Assembly: GCA_027485465.1 (NCBI GenBank)
Contig: JAIXRA010000149.1
Coordinates: forward strand, 1 to 39,907
Source of the DNA: Bacteroidota bacterium
GTDB lineage: Bacteria; Bacteroidota; Bacteroidia; UBA7662
Reading direction: 5' to 3'
Length of the DNA: 39,907 nt
Position 1 is the stretch's first letter; each line of letters begins with the position of its first letter. Below, piece by piece: positions 25,738-34,148 of the stretch. The notes below the pieces were generated by a model. That model ran no database searches and was not told the DNA's origin. It worked only from the letters and a program-made list of their open reading frames with translations. The position numbers and the translations under genes are program-made.

Positions 25738-28700
25738 ATGGCGTTTCGGTTACCCCTCGCTTTTTACCAAAGCCTGCAAGACCGTTGGGGTCCGGATGAT
25801 TTCGAACAAAACGCATCTTTCCAACACCCTTTGGTATGGCAGAAGGAGTGGGAAGGCTCCCATCCTTCTTCAGCCCTAGTTCCTTGCTTTAGCCATTCCA
25901 GCATAGCCCCCTATCGATCGGGGACCTCTGAATTCAAGATTCCGCATGATTTGGAACCACCCAGACCCGGTGGATGGGCCGTGGGTTCCTGGATTTCCCT
26001 TCAAGGGAACCATCCTTCGGGATGGAATCAGTCCTTGTTGGAGGCGGTGACCTCCGGGGTGGATGCTGTTGGTTTGAGGGGGCCTTGCCCAAGCTATTCC
26101 GATTTTTTGGCTGCTTCTTCGGGGATCGAATGGAATTATTTACGATTGGACTTTCGGGACTGGGATTACGAAGAGGCTTTGAGCTTGTTAAAACAATGGG
26201 CGACTGATCACCAAAGGCCCACGGATGCTTGGCATGTTCAGGGGGGGCTGTGGGGAAGTGCTTCGTTGTTACAGGCCCACAGCGAAGAAGATTTCCGGTC
26301 TTGCATCCGACAATCGATGGAAACCGCCCTTCGCCTGCAGGCCGACTGGCCGTTGGCGAGCCCCGTGTTGTTGCGTGCTACAGACTTGGAGGGTCAAGGG
26401 TTGGAATCAACGACGGTTTTGGCACTGATGCTTGCCTTGGCTGCTGAGTGGCTGGAGGAGGCTCGTCAGACCCCCACCGGATTGCAAATGACGGTGGCCC
26501 TTGAATGGAATCCGGGTACCTTGTTTATGCAAGAGATCGCTTTGCAAAGTGTCGCCAAGAAAGCCCTCGCCGCCTTGTGCATGGATCGCACACCTTACCG
26601 TTGCTTGTCGGTTTATCGTAACAATGCCCCGCACCTTCCGAGGGCGAACGACGATTCAGATCGATTGCTTCAAATGACCACCACCACGCTCTCGGCGGTT
26701 CTTGGCGGAGCCGATACGGTTTTTTTGCCCGAATTGGTTGGGGAATTGCAGGGCGTTGGACCGGAAGACCTTCGTCGCTTGCCGCGCAATGTTCAATTGT
26801 TGTTACGCGATGAGGCATCCCTCGCTCAAGGGCTGCATTTGGCCGCAGGATCGGGGACCGTTCAGGACTTGGAGCGTGCCGCCTGGGCCGAAGTCCGAGC
26901 CGTTCTACACCTCATTGAGGCAAGCGGTGGCGTATGGCCCTGGTGGCAGGCCAGAAACTCGGGGGGGGGCGTTCTTAAGCCCGAAGTGTCACCAGATTTG
27001 GAAAAGCCATGGCGCCATGAACTATGGTCTGCGATGGACCTCCACTTGAATCAACCTCTGTCCGCCTTGCCAGCAGCTTGGGACGCCGGGGTTCCGCCTT
27101 TTTTGCGAGGGCCTTACGCCACCATGTACCTTCAAAGACCGTGGACCATTCGACAATACGCTGGTTTTAGTACGGCAACGGAGTCCAATGCCTTTTACAA
27201 GCGCAATTTGGCAGCCGGCCAAAAAGGTCTATCGGTCGCATTTGATTTACCCACCCATCGCGGTTACGATTCGGATCATCCCCGAGCCATGGCCGATGTA
27301 GGCAAGGCCGGAGTCGCCATTGACTCGGTGGAGGATATGAAGATCTTGTTCCGGGATTTGCCTTTGGACCAATTGTCGGTCAGCATGACCATGAACGGAG
27401 CAGTGGTCCCCATCTTGGCATTTTTTGTTGTTGCGGCCGAAGAAAGCGGGGTTCCATCCCATCAACTGAGCGGTACCATTCAGAACGATATCCTCAAAGA
27501 GTTTATGGTTCGCAACACCTACATCTACCCACCGGGTCCTTCCATGCAGATCATTGCCGAGATATTTGGCTATTGTTCCCGCGCTATGCCCCGCTTCAAT
27601 TCCATTAGCATATCGGGTTACCACATGCACGAGGCCGGTGCACCGGCGGAATTGGAATTGGCCTATACCCTGGCGGATGGCATGGAATACCTCCGTGCTG
27701 GGATCCGTGCTGGCCTGCGTTTGGATGAATTTGGCCCACGTCTCTCGTTTTTTTGGGCCACCGGTATGGATTTGGTCACCGAAATGGCCAAACTCCGCGC
27801 AGGGCGCTTGTTGTGGTCCCGAATCACCAGAGCCATGGGGGCCGCATCCTCCAAGGCGATGGCGCTACGGACCCATTGCCAAACCTCGGGCTGGAGCCTC
27901 ACCCAGCAAGACCCCTACAACAACATTGCCAGGACTTGCATGGAGGCCCTGGCCGCCCTCTTGGGCGGGACCCAGAGCCTGCATACCAACGCCTTGGACG
28001 AAGCCCTGGCCTTGCCAACCGATTATTCGGCCCGTATTGCCCGTAACACCCAATTGTATCTGCAACGCGATTGCGGTCTCTGTTCTTGGGTGGATCCTTT
28101 TGGGGGATCTCTTTTGTTGGAACAACGGACCCAAGCCTTGGTACGACAGGCCTTGGATCGAATCCAAGAAATTGAGGAGGCCGGAGGTATGACCAAAGCC
28201 CTCGAAAATTCGTTGCCCAAACGACGAATCGAGGAGGCGGCAGCCCGCAAGCAAGCGCGCATTGATTCCGGAATCGACCCGATCATTGGGGTCAATGCCT
28301 ACAGGCCTTTGGTGGATTTGATCACCCCCGAAATTCCTTTGCTCAAAGTGGACCACGAGCAGGTGCTCAAGGCACAATTGGATTCCCTTCAAACCCTGCG
28401 AGCAGGCCGTGATGAAGTGGCCGTTCAAAATGCCCTGAGGGCCTTGCGAGAGGTGGCCCGCGTGATGGCTTCGGATAACCCAACCAAGGACCAGGAAACC
28501 AAGGACCAGGAAACCAACGCCGAAAAGACAGCCGGATTTGGATTGATGGAATGCGCCGTTGAGGCGGCCCGACACCGGGCGACCTTGGGGGAGATTTCAG
28601 GCGCTTTGGAAGATATTTTTGGCAGGTACACCGCCCAGCCCTTTAGCATCCAAGGGGTGTACGCCCAACAAATGGCCCAGGATATCCATTTTGAAAAAGC

Positions 28701-29145
28701 CCTTGCCGCCGTTCGCGCCTTTGCCGATGAGCACGGCCGCCGTCCACGCATCTTGGTGGCCAAATTGGGACAGGATGGCCATGACCGTGGTGCCAAAATT
28801 ATTGCAACCGGTTTCGCAGACCTGGGTTTTGATGTGGATTTGGGTCCTCTGTTTCAAACCCCGGCTGAATGCGCCAAGCAGGCCATGGAGAACGATGTCC
28901 ATTGGGTAGGCGTTTCATCGCTAGCCGCTGGTCATCGCAGCCTGATTCCTGAGCTCATTCGGGAACTAAAGGAGGCCGGAGTACCGGATGTCCGTGTGAT
29001 TCTTGGCGGCGTGGTGCCGCCCCAGGACCATCCCGCGCTGTACGAGGCGGGGGTTCAGGCCATTTTTGGCCCGGGGACCCGATTGTCAGAAGCTGCTCTT
29101 CAGATTTTGGGCCAAGCGCCCGATGCACAGCCTTCCCATGGTTGA
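25738..29145 (+). CDS. Methylmalonyl-CoA mutase, small and large subunits fused
   Basis: A 1135-residue protein. Residues ~1-440 resemble the catalytically silent small subunit (MutA) TIM barrel without a cobalamin domain. From ~451 ([13 protein letters not shown]) to the end it is a complete large subunit (MutB): the substrate/radical Tyr in GPYATMY, the RNTYIYPP Arg, Tyr-His in SISGYHM (about 627-628), and a B12 domain from ~1002 with the cobalt-ligating His in [15 protein letters not shown] and the GGVVP loop. It interconverts methylmalonyl-CoA and succinyl-CoA with adenosylcobalamin. The ~90-residue N-terminal arm usual in MutB is reduced to a short linker. The linker before the B12 domain has a TKDQE duplication. 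Followed by a MeaB-type GTPase in an 8-bp overlap. It is not IcmF, whose domain order differs. Confidence 0.9.
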   Translation: MAFRLPLAFYQSLQDRWGPDDFEQNASFQHPLVWQKEWEGSHPSSALVPCFSHSSIAPYRSGTSEFKIPHDLEPPRPGGWAVGSWISLQGNHPSGWNQSLLEAVTSGVDAVGLRGPCPSYSDFLAASSGIEWNYLRLDFRDWDYEEALSLLKQWATDHQRPTDAWHVQGGLWGSASLLQAHSEEDFRSCIRQSMETALRLQADWPLASPVLLRATDLEGQGLESTTVLALMLALAAEWLEEARQTPTGLQMTVALEWNPGTLFMQEIALQSVAKKALAALCMDRTPYRCLSVYRNNAPHLPRANDDSDRLLQMTTTTLSAVLGGADTVFLPELVGELQGVGPEDLRRLPRNVQLLLRDEASLAQGLHLAAGSGTVQDLERAAWAEVRAVLHLIEASGGVWPWWQARNSGGGVLKPEVSPDLEKPWRHELWSAMDLHLNQPLSALPAAWDAGVPPFLRGPYATMYLQRPWTIRQYAGFSTATESNAFYKRNLAAGQKGLSVAFDLPTHRGYDSDHPRAMADVGKAGVAIDSVEDMKILFRDLPLDQLSVSMTMNGAVVPILAFFVVAAEESGVPSHQLSGTIQNDILKEFMVRNTYIYPPGPSMQIIAEIFGYCSRAMPRFNSISISGYHMHEAGAPAELELAYTLADGMEYLRAGIRAGLRLDEFGPRLSFFWATGMDLVTEMAKLRAGRLLWSRITRAMGAASSKAMALRTHCQTSGWSLTQQDPYNNIARTCMEALAALLGGTQSLHTNALDEALALPTDYSARIARNTQLYLQRDCGLCSWVDPFGGSLLLEQRTQALVRQALDRIQEIEEAGGMTKALENSLPKRRIEEAAARKQARIDSGIDPIIGVNAYRPLVDLITPEIPLLKVDHEQVLKAQLDSLQTLRAGRDEVAVQNALRALREVARVMASDNPTKDQETKDQETNAEKTAGFGLMECAVEAARHRATLGEISGALEDIFGRYTAQPFSIQGVYAQQMAQDIHFEKALAAVRAFADEHGRRPRILVAKLGQDGHDRGAKIIATGFADLGFDVDLGPLFQTPAECAKQAMENDVHWVGVSSLAAGHRSLIPELIRELKEAGVPDVRVILGGVVPPQDHPALYEAGVQAIFGPGTRLSEAALQILGQAPDAQPSHG
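28483..28512 (+). repeat. 15-bp perfect tandem duplication in the mutase linker
   Basis: ACCAAGGACCAGGAA occurs twice in a row (28483-28497, 28498-28512), followed by a 5-nt partial third copy. It is in frame and encodes TKDQE twice between the catalytic barrel and the cobalamin domain. Confidence 0.9.
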
Positions 29146-30172
29146 TACGGTCGAAGTCCTTGGCTTGTTGGAGGAACTGAAGGAGGGCCGAACCCGGGCC
29201 TTGGCTCGTTCCATCACCTTGGTCGAAAGCCATCGAGCCTCGGATCGTGTCGCGGCTGACTTTCTGATGGACCATGTCAACCGTGCTTTGGTCCAAAACG
29301 ATCATCCAACCCCTTTTGGGTGGTCCATGGCGGTAACGGGACCTCCGGGAGCCGGCAAAAGTACCTTGATTGACCTTTTGGGTTGCCAAGCCTTGGACCG
29401 AGGGCATCGTGTCGCTGTTCTGGCGGTGGATCCATCCTCAGCCAAAAGCGGGGGGAGCATCTTGGGTGACAAAACTCGTATGCAGCGCTTGGTCACCCGA
29501 GATCAGGCCTTTGTTCGGCCATCACCTGCCGGCACCATGCTTGGGGGAACGGCCCGTGCCACCCAAGAGGCCATGGACTTGTGCCGTTATGCAGGCTTTG
29601 ATTGGGTTTTGGTGGAAACCGTTGGTGTGGGTCAAAACGAAATCGAGGTTTCGAACCTGGTTGATTGGACACTTCTGGTACTTTTGGGTCGATCCGGTGA
29701 CGAATTGCAGGGGATTAAGAGGGGCATTGTCGAAGCCGCAGACACGGTCTTGATCAACAAAGCCGACGGAGATGGCTTGGAAGCCGCCCTCCAAACTTGT
29801 TCGTTTTATCGTTCAGCTTTGGCGCTGTTTCCACCCCATCCTTTGGATGGTTGGAAGGTTCCTTGCTTGACCATGAGTGCCCTCCAAGAAACAGGTTTGG
29901 AAGATTTTTGGGACACGCTCCACACCCTCCAAGCGCTGCCAGGTTACGAACCATGGTTACGCCATAAACGTTCCGAACAAAGGGTTCACCAATACCGGCG
30001 CAAACTCAACCAAGCGTTGTGGACGGCCATGGGGGAGGGACGGGGTTCGGAACTTGGGCCATCCATTGAGGACGGGGTGCGCAATGGAAAGGACAGTCCA
30101 GCCTCGGCTGTCGCCAAAACCTTGGAAGCCCTAGGACTATCAGGCCATCGCATGAACCAGGCCCTCCAATAG
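29138..30172 (+). CDS. meaB: Methylmalonyl-CoA mutase-associated GTPase (MeaB/ArgK family)
   Basis: A 344-residue SIMIBI-class P-loop GTPase that gates cobalamin delivery to methylmalonyl-CoA mutase and protects it from inactivation. Walker A is GPPGAGKST, followed by [20 protein letters not shown], the [10 protein letters not shown] switch, and a Lys-Ala-Asp (NKADG) specificity motif. The helical N-terminal arm and C-terminal dimerisation tail are present. ATG at 29138 (8-bp overlap with the mutase stop) is preferred; ATG at 29123 is possible. Position directly after the fused mutase strongly supports the partnership. The 3' end overlaps convergent purQ by 33 bp. Confidence 0.93.
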   Translation: MVDTVEVLGLLEELKEGRTRALARSITLVESHRASDRVAADFLMDHVNRALVQNDHPTPFGWSMAVTGPPGAGKSTLIDLLGCQALDRGHRVAVLAVDPSSAKSGGSILGDKTRMQRLVTRDQAFVRPSPAGTMLGGTARATQEAMDLCRYAGFDWVLVETVGVGQNEIEVSNLVDWTLLVLLGRSGDELQGIKRGIVEAADTVLINKADGDGLEAALQTCSFYRSALALFPPHPLDGWKVPCLTMSALQETGLEDFWDTLHTLQALPGYEPWLRHKRSEQRVHQYRRKLNQALWTAMGEGRGSELGPSIEDGVRNGKDSPASAVAKTLEALGLSGHRMNQALQ

Positions 30173-30829
30173 AGGTCGCCCGTCTTCCAGTCCCAGCAAG
30201 GATTGGACCGCCCGCTCTGGATGGGGCATAAGGCCCATCACCCGACCGTTGGGGCTGCAGATCCCGGCGATATCGGCCAGCGAACCGTTGGGGTTGGAGG
30301 TCTCATCCCGCTTGCCCGCTGCATTCACGTAGCGAAACATAACTTGGTCCCCATCTTCGAGAGCACGCAATCCGTTGGCGTCGATATAATAGCGCCCTTC
30401 ACCGTGCGCAATGGGGATTTGGTAGGCTCTGTCGCCCTCCAGATTTTTGCTCATGGCTGCCAAGCGACTGACTGGCTGCAGGTAAACGTCTTTGGAGATA
30501 AAAAGCTGAGATGTGTTACGAAGTAAGGCGCCTGGGAGTAGGCCGGCTTCGGTCAAAACCTGAAACCCGTTGCAAATACCCAAGACGTATCCGCCTTGTT
30601 CGGCAAATTGCCGGACCGATTCCATGATGCCTGCAAACCGGGCAATGGCGCCCGAGCGTAAATAATCGCCGTAACTAAAACCGCCCGGCAAGACGACCAG
30701 GTCGCTGCCCTGCAAATCCGTATCCTTGTGCCATAGGAGTCGGGCATCGACCCCATTCAAGGCCCCAAAAGCCTCTAAGGTGTCGGCATCGCAATTAGAA
30801 CCTGGGAAAACAACAATACCGACTTTCAT
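30140..30829 (-). CDS. purQ: Phosphoribosylformylglycinamidine synthase glutaminase subunit
   Basis: A 229-residue class I glutamine amidotransferase that supplies ammonia to PurL in step four of purine synthesis. N-terminal VGIVVFPGSNCDADT, GGFSYGDYLRSGA, nucleophile Cys86 in GICNGFQ, and the His-Glu pair in LMPHPERA are all present. It is the stand-alone PurS/Q/L-type subunit; purL and purS are not in the window. It lies 94 bp downstream of the DUF6427-like gene on the same strand but has its own -7 motif and nearby direct repeats. Confidence 0.95.
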   Translation of the reverse strand: MKVGIVVFPGSNCDADTLEAFGALNGVDARLLWHKDTDLQGSDLVVLPGGFSYGDYLRSGAIARFAGIMESVRQFAEQGGYVLGICNGFQVLTEAGLLPGALLRNTSQLFISKDVYLQPVSRLAAMSKNLEGDRAYQIPIAHGEGRYYIDANGLRALEDGDQVMFRYVNAAGKRDETSNPNGSLADIAGICSPNGRVMGLMPHPERAVQSLLGLEDGRPLLEGLVHAMA

Positions 30830-30860
30830 AGGACAGGGGTGAGGGTAGGGGTTGAAGGTC

Positions 30861-30868
30861 CAAATTTA
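30861..30868 (-). promoter_or_regulatory. Candidate purQ -7 element
   Basis: The minus-strand octamer TAAATTTG matches TAnnTTTG perfectly, 31 nt upstream of the purQ ATG. No -33 TTTG at standard distance, but a direct repeat begins 22 nt further upstream. Confidence 0.5.
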
Positions 30869-30890
30869 GGTCAGCAGACGATGAACCTGG

Positions 30891-30926
30891 GCCGTTTGGG
30901 GATTAATCTGCGCCGTTTAGGGATTA
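30891..30926. repeat. Direct repeat GCCGTTTRGGGATTA, two copies 21 bp apart
   Basis: Copies at 30891-30905 and 30912-30926 differ at one of 15 positions. The 21-bp offset is two DNA turns. The second copy covers the stop codon of the DUF6427-like gene; both lie just upstream of the purQ -7 motif. Confidence 0.8.
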
Positions 30927-31868
30927 GAAGGAAGTTTTTTGGATCCATAGAACCAGCCAGACCAAAACCAAAAGATCGTTAATCCAAGGGGCCTCTCGAA
31001 ATTGCAAATAGGCCCCTCCCCAAAGGGTCCACACCGGGGCGGATACCGCTAAAAGCACCCAAGGGTCCATGTTGATGAGCCAACCGAATAGGAACAAAAC
31101 AACCAACAGAAACAATGCTTGGGAGAAAGATGTCCGCATGAAAGGATGAAATTCAGCGGGTTGAAGCCATCGTGAACATTGCCCTGCACCAGCCAAACCT
31201 ATCAAAAACAACCAATCCCAGCCCAAGATTCCACCTTGGGTGGTCGGTAACAACCATGAAGGGTTCAACGCGGTCGAACCGGTGAGGGCAAGGTCTTCCC
31301 CGCTTAGGATGGCCTTGGCGTACGCAAAATACCAAGGCAAACCCATTCCCAACAGCAGAACAGTGCTCCTGCGCAGCGACTTTTGGTGCCAAACCCCCAG
31401 GGCGATCACCCCAAAAAACGGCAAGGCCAAGAGCGGTGCATAAAACAAACTACCGAAGCCGGCCGCTAGCCCTGCCCCGAAAAGGGAAAGCCCGTGTTCC
31501 TGGTTTTGAAAATGCAACCAGGCCAAGGTAAAGAGGGCCAAACTTAGCGTGGCCATGATCATGGCCCAAGGCCAGACTCCGGCGTTGGTCGAACAAATCA
31601 CAAGGACCCAAACCAAAAAGCCCAACCCGCTTCCATCCCCGGCTTTGAGTCGATTTTGCAAAAAACGTTCGGTCACCACCACCACCGTGGCCACAAGAAC
31701 CCATAACAACGCAATCATCCAACCAGAAACCGGGTTGGTGTCTCCCCAAGGAAACGCCCACATGGGTGGACCTTGCCATGCGCTCCACCAAAAAAGCAAA
31801 GCAGCGATGGGGGCGGCCAGTAAGTAATTCCAAGGGGCAAAGAGCCGGGAAAACCAGAGCGAAATCAT
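30924..31868 (-). CDS. DUF6427-like polytopic membrane protein
   Basis: A 314-residue integral membrane protein with about 8-9 hydrophobic segments and very high Trp content. The start (MISLWFSRLFAPWNYLLA) and general layout resemble the Bacteroidota DUF6427 family, whose function is unknown. ATG at 31868 overlaps the stop of the upstream exported-protein gene as ATGA and is preferred over a longer frame to 31919. No catalytic motif is visible. Translational coupling suggests it works with, or at least is made in fixed ratio to, the upstream exported protein. Confidence 0.7.
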   Translation of the reverse strand: MISLWFSRLFAPWNYLLAAPIAALLFWWSAWQGPPMWAFPWGDTNPVSGWMIALLWVLVATVVVVTERFLQNRLKAGDGSGLGFLVWVLVICSTNAGVWPWAMIMATLSLALFTLAWLHFQNQEHGLSLFGAGLAAGFGSLFYAPLLALPFFGVIALGVWHQKSLRRSTVLLLGMGLPWYFAYAKAILSGEDLALTGSTALNPSWLLPTTQGGILGWDWLFLIGLAGAGQCSRWLQPAEFHPFMRTSFSQALFLLVVLFLFGWLINMDPWVLLAVSAPVWTLWGGAYLQFREAPWINDLLVLVWLVLWIQKTSF

Positions 31869-33400
31869 GGAGTCGGTTGATGGAGGTAAAGCAATCCTTC
31901 GCGGCCTCCGCGCCTGCATGGAAAAAGGGAGGTATGGGGATCAGCGCTGAGCGGGCGGCTCCAGGTGACCAGCAAATCGTCCAGGCGACCTTCCAAATCT
32001 CCGTTAATGACAGCGCCGTCCCCTTGGATTTTGTAGGCAAAGGGTCGGGTTCGGTTGTTAAGAGTCTGGTAGCCGGTTAACCAAACCGAAGGTCCCAGGA
32101 CCAGGCTTTCGCTTTCGAGCTGTTCACCGGGTTCCTGCATGACCAAATTCATGGGCAGGAGTTGTTTCCAACGAATTTCGCCCTTGGGATTGCTTTGAGT
32201 CAAGATCCATTCCTCCGCATGGTGTCGAACAATCTCCCGATAAATAGGCATCCCCTGGGTGTACTGTACCAAGGTCTCTGAACTCCGATACCTACGACGC
32301 CAGGCCAGGGTCACCGAGCGGTCGCGGTGGGTTTGCAAATGCATTTCCGGAAGGTGCCGAACATTGGACGCCCGGTTGACATTGGACAATCGTTCACTTT
32401 GACGAATAAAATCGGCCCCAAGGGACGTGACCTTCACATCCAGGGGATAGGGTTCTGTTCCAAAAAAACGAAAACCATAACACAGGATGGCGATGGGGGT
32501 TCGGCTCCCTTGGTTGGTAGCAAAACCATAGATCAGCACCGAGTCACTGCCCCCACCGTTGGCTATTTCCAAAATCTGAGTTGCAACCGTTGGGGCTTTG
32601 AGTTCAAAGGCATGGACTTTCTTTTGGGCCCAATCCAACAACACGACGCCTTGTTGCGGGGCCTTGCGGTCCCGGACTTGGTCTTTGAAATCAAACAACC
32701 ATCCCACCCGGCGGGGACCCACCCTCCGAACATCGTAACATTCCTCAAAATAAAGATCGCGAAATGGGTTCTCCCCAAATCCCCTGACTTGATGATACAG
32801 GGTATCCACCACTTCCAGATTTCGATTGAGCACCGTGGCATGCAATTCGAGGACCTGGGAGCGCTGGGTATAATGCAAAATCAAGAGTTCCGAGGATAGG
32901 GGGTCGCTGACCACCTGGTACCTAGCTGGATCCCGACTGCCCAGGCCTTTGACCTCGGTCATCAAAACGGGTTGCCCCAGGGTATTGCTATCCGGATGCA
33001 GCGTCGCCCCAAAAAAACCATGCTCTCCGCCCTCCGCGTTAAAGAGATCAAAAAGCAGGGTTGTTTTGCCACCTGTCTCGATCACTTTGAGGAAGACATT
33101 GCTGACCATGTACGCCGGCAATTGAACGCGTTTACGGAATTGATTGCGCGGATCCCTCCATTCCAATTGAAACTGCCCCCGAGAGCGCAGATAAAACCAG
33201 AGCCCTCCCTGGGTTTGTCCTGCGATTTTCCAATCCTCGGCATTCCTAAATTCTTTGGGAAGGCCCTGCCAGCCCAAACGCAGCGATGGTGTGTCACCGG
33301 CCGATAAGGTCAACAAGGCCGTCCCCAAGATCAAGACCTGCCTTAACACAGCCTTCAAGGTTCCTAAAGGGGCTGTAGAAGGTATCTTTGGGTAATCCAT
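31865..33400 (-). CDS. Exported protein of unknown function
   Basis: A 511-residue protein that I do not recognise. An N-terminal hydrophobic segment (VLILGTALLTLSAGD) ending near residue 40 suggests export. The rest is beta-rich with regular W/Y-containing strands (GGLWFYLRSRGQFQLEWRD, RRVGWLFDFKDQ, VWLTGYQTLNNRT), consistent with a beta-propeller or sandwich, but no repeat is exact. There is no T9SS tail, lipobox or catalytic motif. ATG at 33400 overlaps the start of the divergent GGGP synthase (CATG); TTG at 33412 is the alternative. Its candidate promoter is inside the synthase gene. Followed directly by the DUF6427-like gene. Confidence 0.75.
   Translation of the reverse strand: MDYPKIPSTAPLGTLKAVLRQVLILGTALLTLSAGDTPSLRLGWQGLPKEFRNAEDWKIAGQTQGGLWFYLRSRGQFQLEWRDPRNQFRKRVQLPAYMVSNVFLKVIETGGKTTLLFDLFNAEGGEHGFFGATLHPDSNTLGQPVLMTEVKGLGSRDPARYQVVSDPLSSELLILHYTQRSQVLELHATVLNRNLEVVDTLYHQVRGFGENPFRDLYFEECYDVRRVGPRRVGWLFDFKDQVRDRKAPQQGVVLLDWAQKKVHAFELKAPTVATQILEIANGGGSDSVLIYGFATNQGSRTPIAILCYGFRFFGTEPYPLDVKVTSLGADFIRQSERLSNVNRASNVRHLPEMHLQTHRDRSVTLAWRRRYRSSETLVQYTQGMPIYREIVRHHAEEWILTQSNPKGEIRWKQLLPMNLVMQEPGEQLESESLVLGPSVWLTGYQTLNNRTRPFAYKIQGDGAVINGDLEGRLDDLLVTWSRPLSADPHTSLFPCRRGGREGLLYLHQPTP
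33383..33390 (+). promoter_or_regulatory. Candidate -7 element of GGGP synthase, inside the divergent gene
   Basis: TATCTTTG matches TAnnTTTG perfectly, 8 nt before the ATG at 33399, and lies within the first codons of the minus-strand exported-protein gene. Confidence 0.5.
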
Positions 33401-34148
33401 GGCCTGCTCCAAAGTTAACCTAAGCCAGCGTAATTCCGGGGTTCCGGGTATATGGGTCTTGCTTGATCCGGATCGCTTCCGTCCTCAGGACTGGCAACCC
33501 CTTCTTCCCGATTTGGACCGGGGTCCAGTGCAGGGCTTTTTGGTGGGGGGGAGCCTTCAGACCACCACCGCCTACCAAGACACGTTGGATTGGTTGGCTG
33601 AATTTGTGAACCTGCCCGTGGTCCTTTTTCCTGGATCGATGCTGCAGGTTTCGCCCAAGGCCGATGCCCTCCTCTTGTTGTCCCTGATCTCTGGACGCAA
33701 CCCTGAATACCTCATTGGTCAACATGTTCAGGCGGCTGTTTCGCTCCGCAACGCAGGCCTGACCCTATTGCCAACCGGTTACATGCTGGTCGATGGGGGA
33801 AAGGCAACCACCGCGCACTACATCACCCAGACCCAGCCCATCCCAGCAGACAAACCCGATATTGCAGCAGTCACTGCCTTGGCTGGAAGCCAGTTAGGGC
33901 TCAAAGTCCTCTATCTTGATTGCGGATCCGGTGCCTTGCATCCGGTTCCAACAGCCATGGTTGAGGCGGTTCGGCAGGTCGTCGATGGTCCCCTGGTGGT
34001 GGGGGGTGGGGTTCGGACCCCTCAGCAGGCCCTTGCCTTGCGTCAGGCCGGTGCCGATTGGGTGGTCATGGGGTCTGTTTTTGAAGAAAACCCGGTGAAG
34101 GCCTGGAAGGCCTTGGCTCAGGCCTTTGAATGGGCGGTGCCGGATTGA
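33399..34148 (+). CDS. Geranylgeranylglyceryl phosphate synthase (GGGPS/PcrB family)
   Basis: A 249-residue (beta/alpha)8 prenyltransferase that joins a polyprenyl diphosphate to glycerol-1-phosphate by an ether bond. Signatures: VLLDPDRF, LVGGS, VVLFPGS, ALLLLSLISGRNPEYLIGQHV, LLPTGYMLVDGG, the TQPIPADKPDIAA block, YLDCGSGA, and the phosphate-binding LVVGGGVRTP and ADWVVMGS. It is the first committed enzyme of archaeal lipids; a group is widespread in Bacteroidota, where the physiological product is not clear. No glycerol-1-phosphate dehydrogenase is in the window. Its start overlaps the divergent exported-protein gene, and its end overlaps the convergent ligase by 31 bp. Confidence 0.93.
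   Translation: MACSKVNLSQRNSGVPGIWVLLDPDRFRPQDWQPLLPDLDRGPVQGFLVGGSLQTTTAYQDTLDWLAEFVNLPVVLFPGSMLQVSPKADALLLLSLISGRNPEYLIGQHVQAAVSLRNAGLTLLPTGYMLVDGGKATTAHYITQTQPIPADKPDIAAVTALAGSQLGLKVLYLDCGSGALHPVPTAMVEAVRQVVDGPLVVGGGVRTPQQALALRQAGADWVVMGSVFEENPVKAWKALAQAFEWAVPD
33410..33417 (-). promoter_or_regulatory. Candidate -7 element of the exported-protein gene, inside the GGGPS gene
   Basis: The minus-strand octamer TAACTTTG matches TAnnTTTG perfectly, 9 nt upstream of the ATG at 33400, and lies in codons 4-7 of the GGGP synthase. Confidence 0.5.

Noticed and set aside
25738-29145. Interpretation of the mutase as IcmF (isobutyryl-CoA mutase fusion)
   Set aside because: IcmF has an N-terminal B12 domain and an internal GTPase domain; here the B12 domain is C-terminal, there is no P-loop in the chain, and the GTPase is a separate gene.
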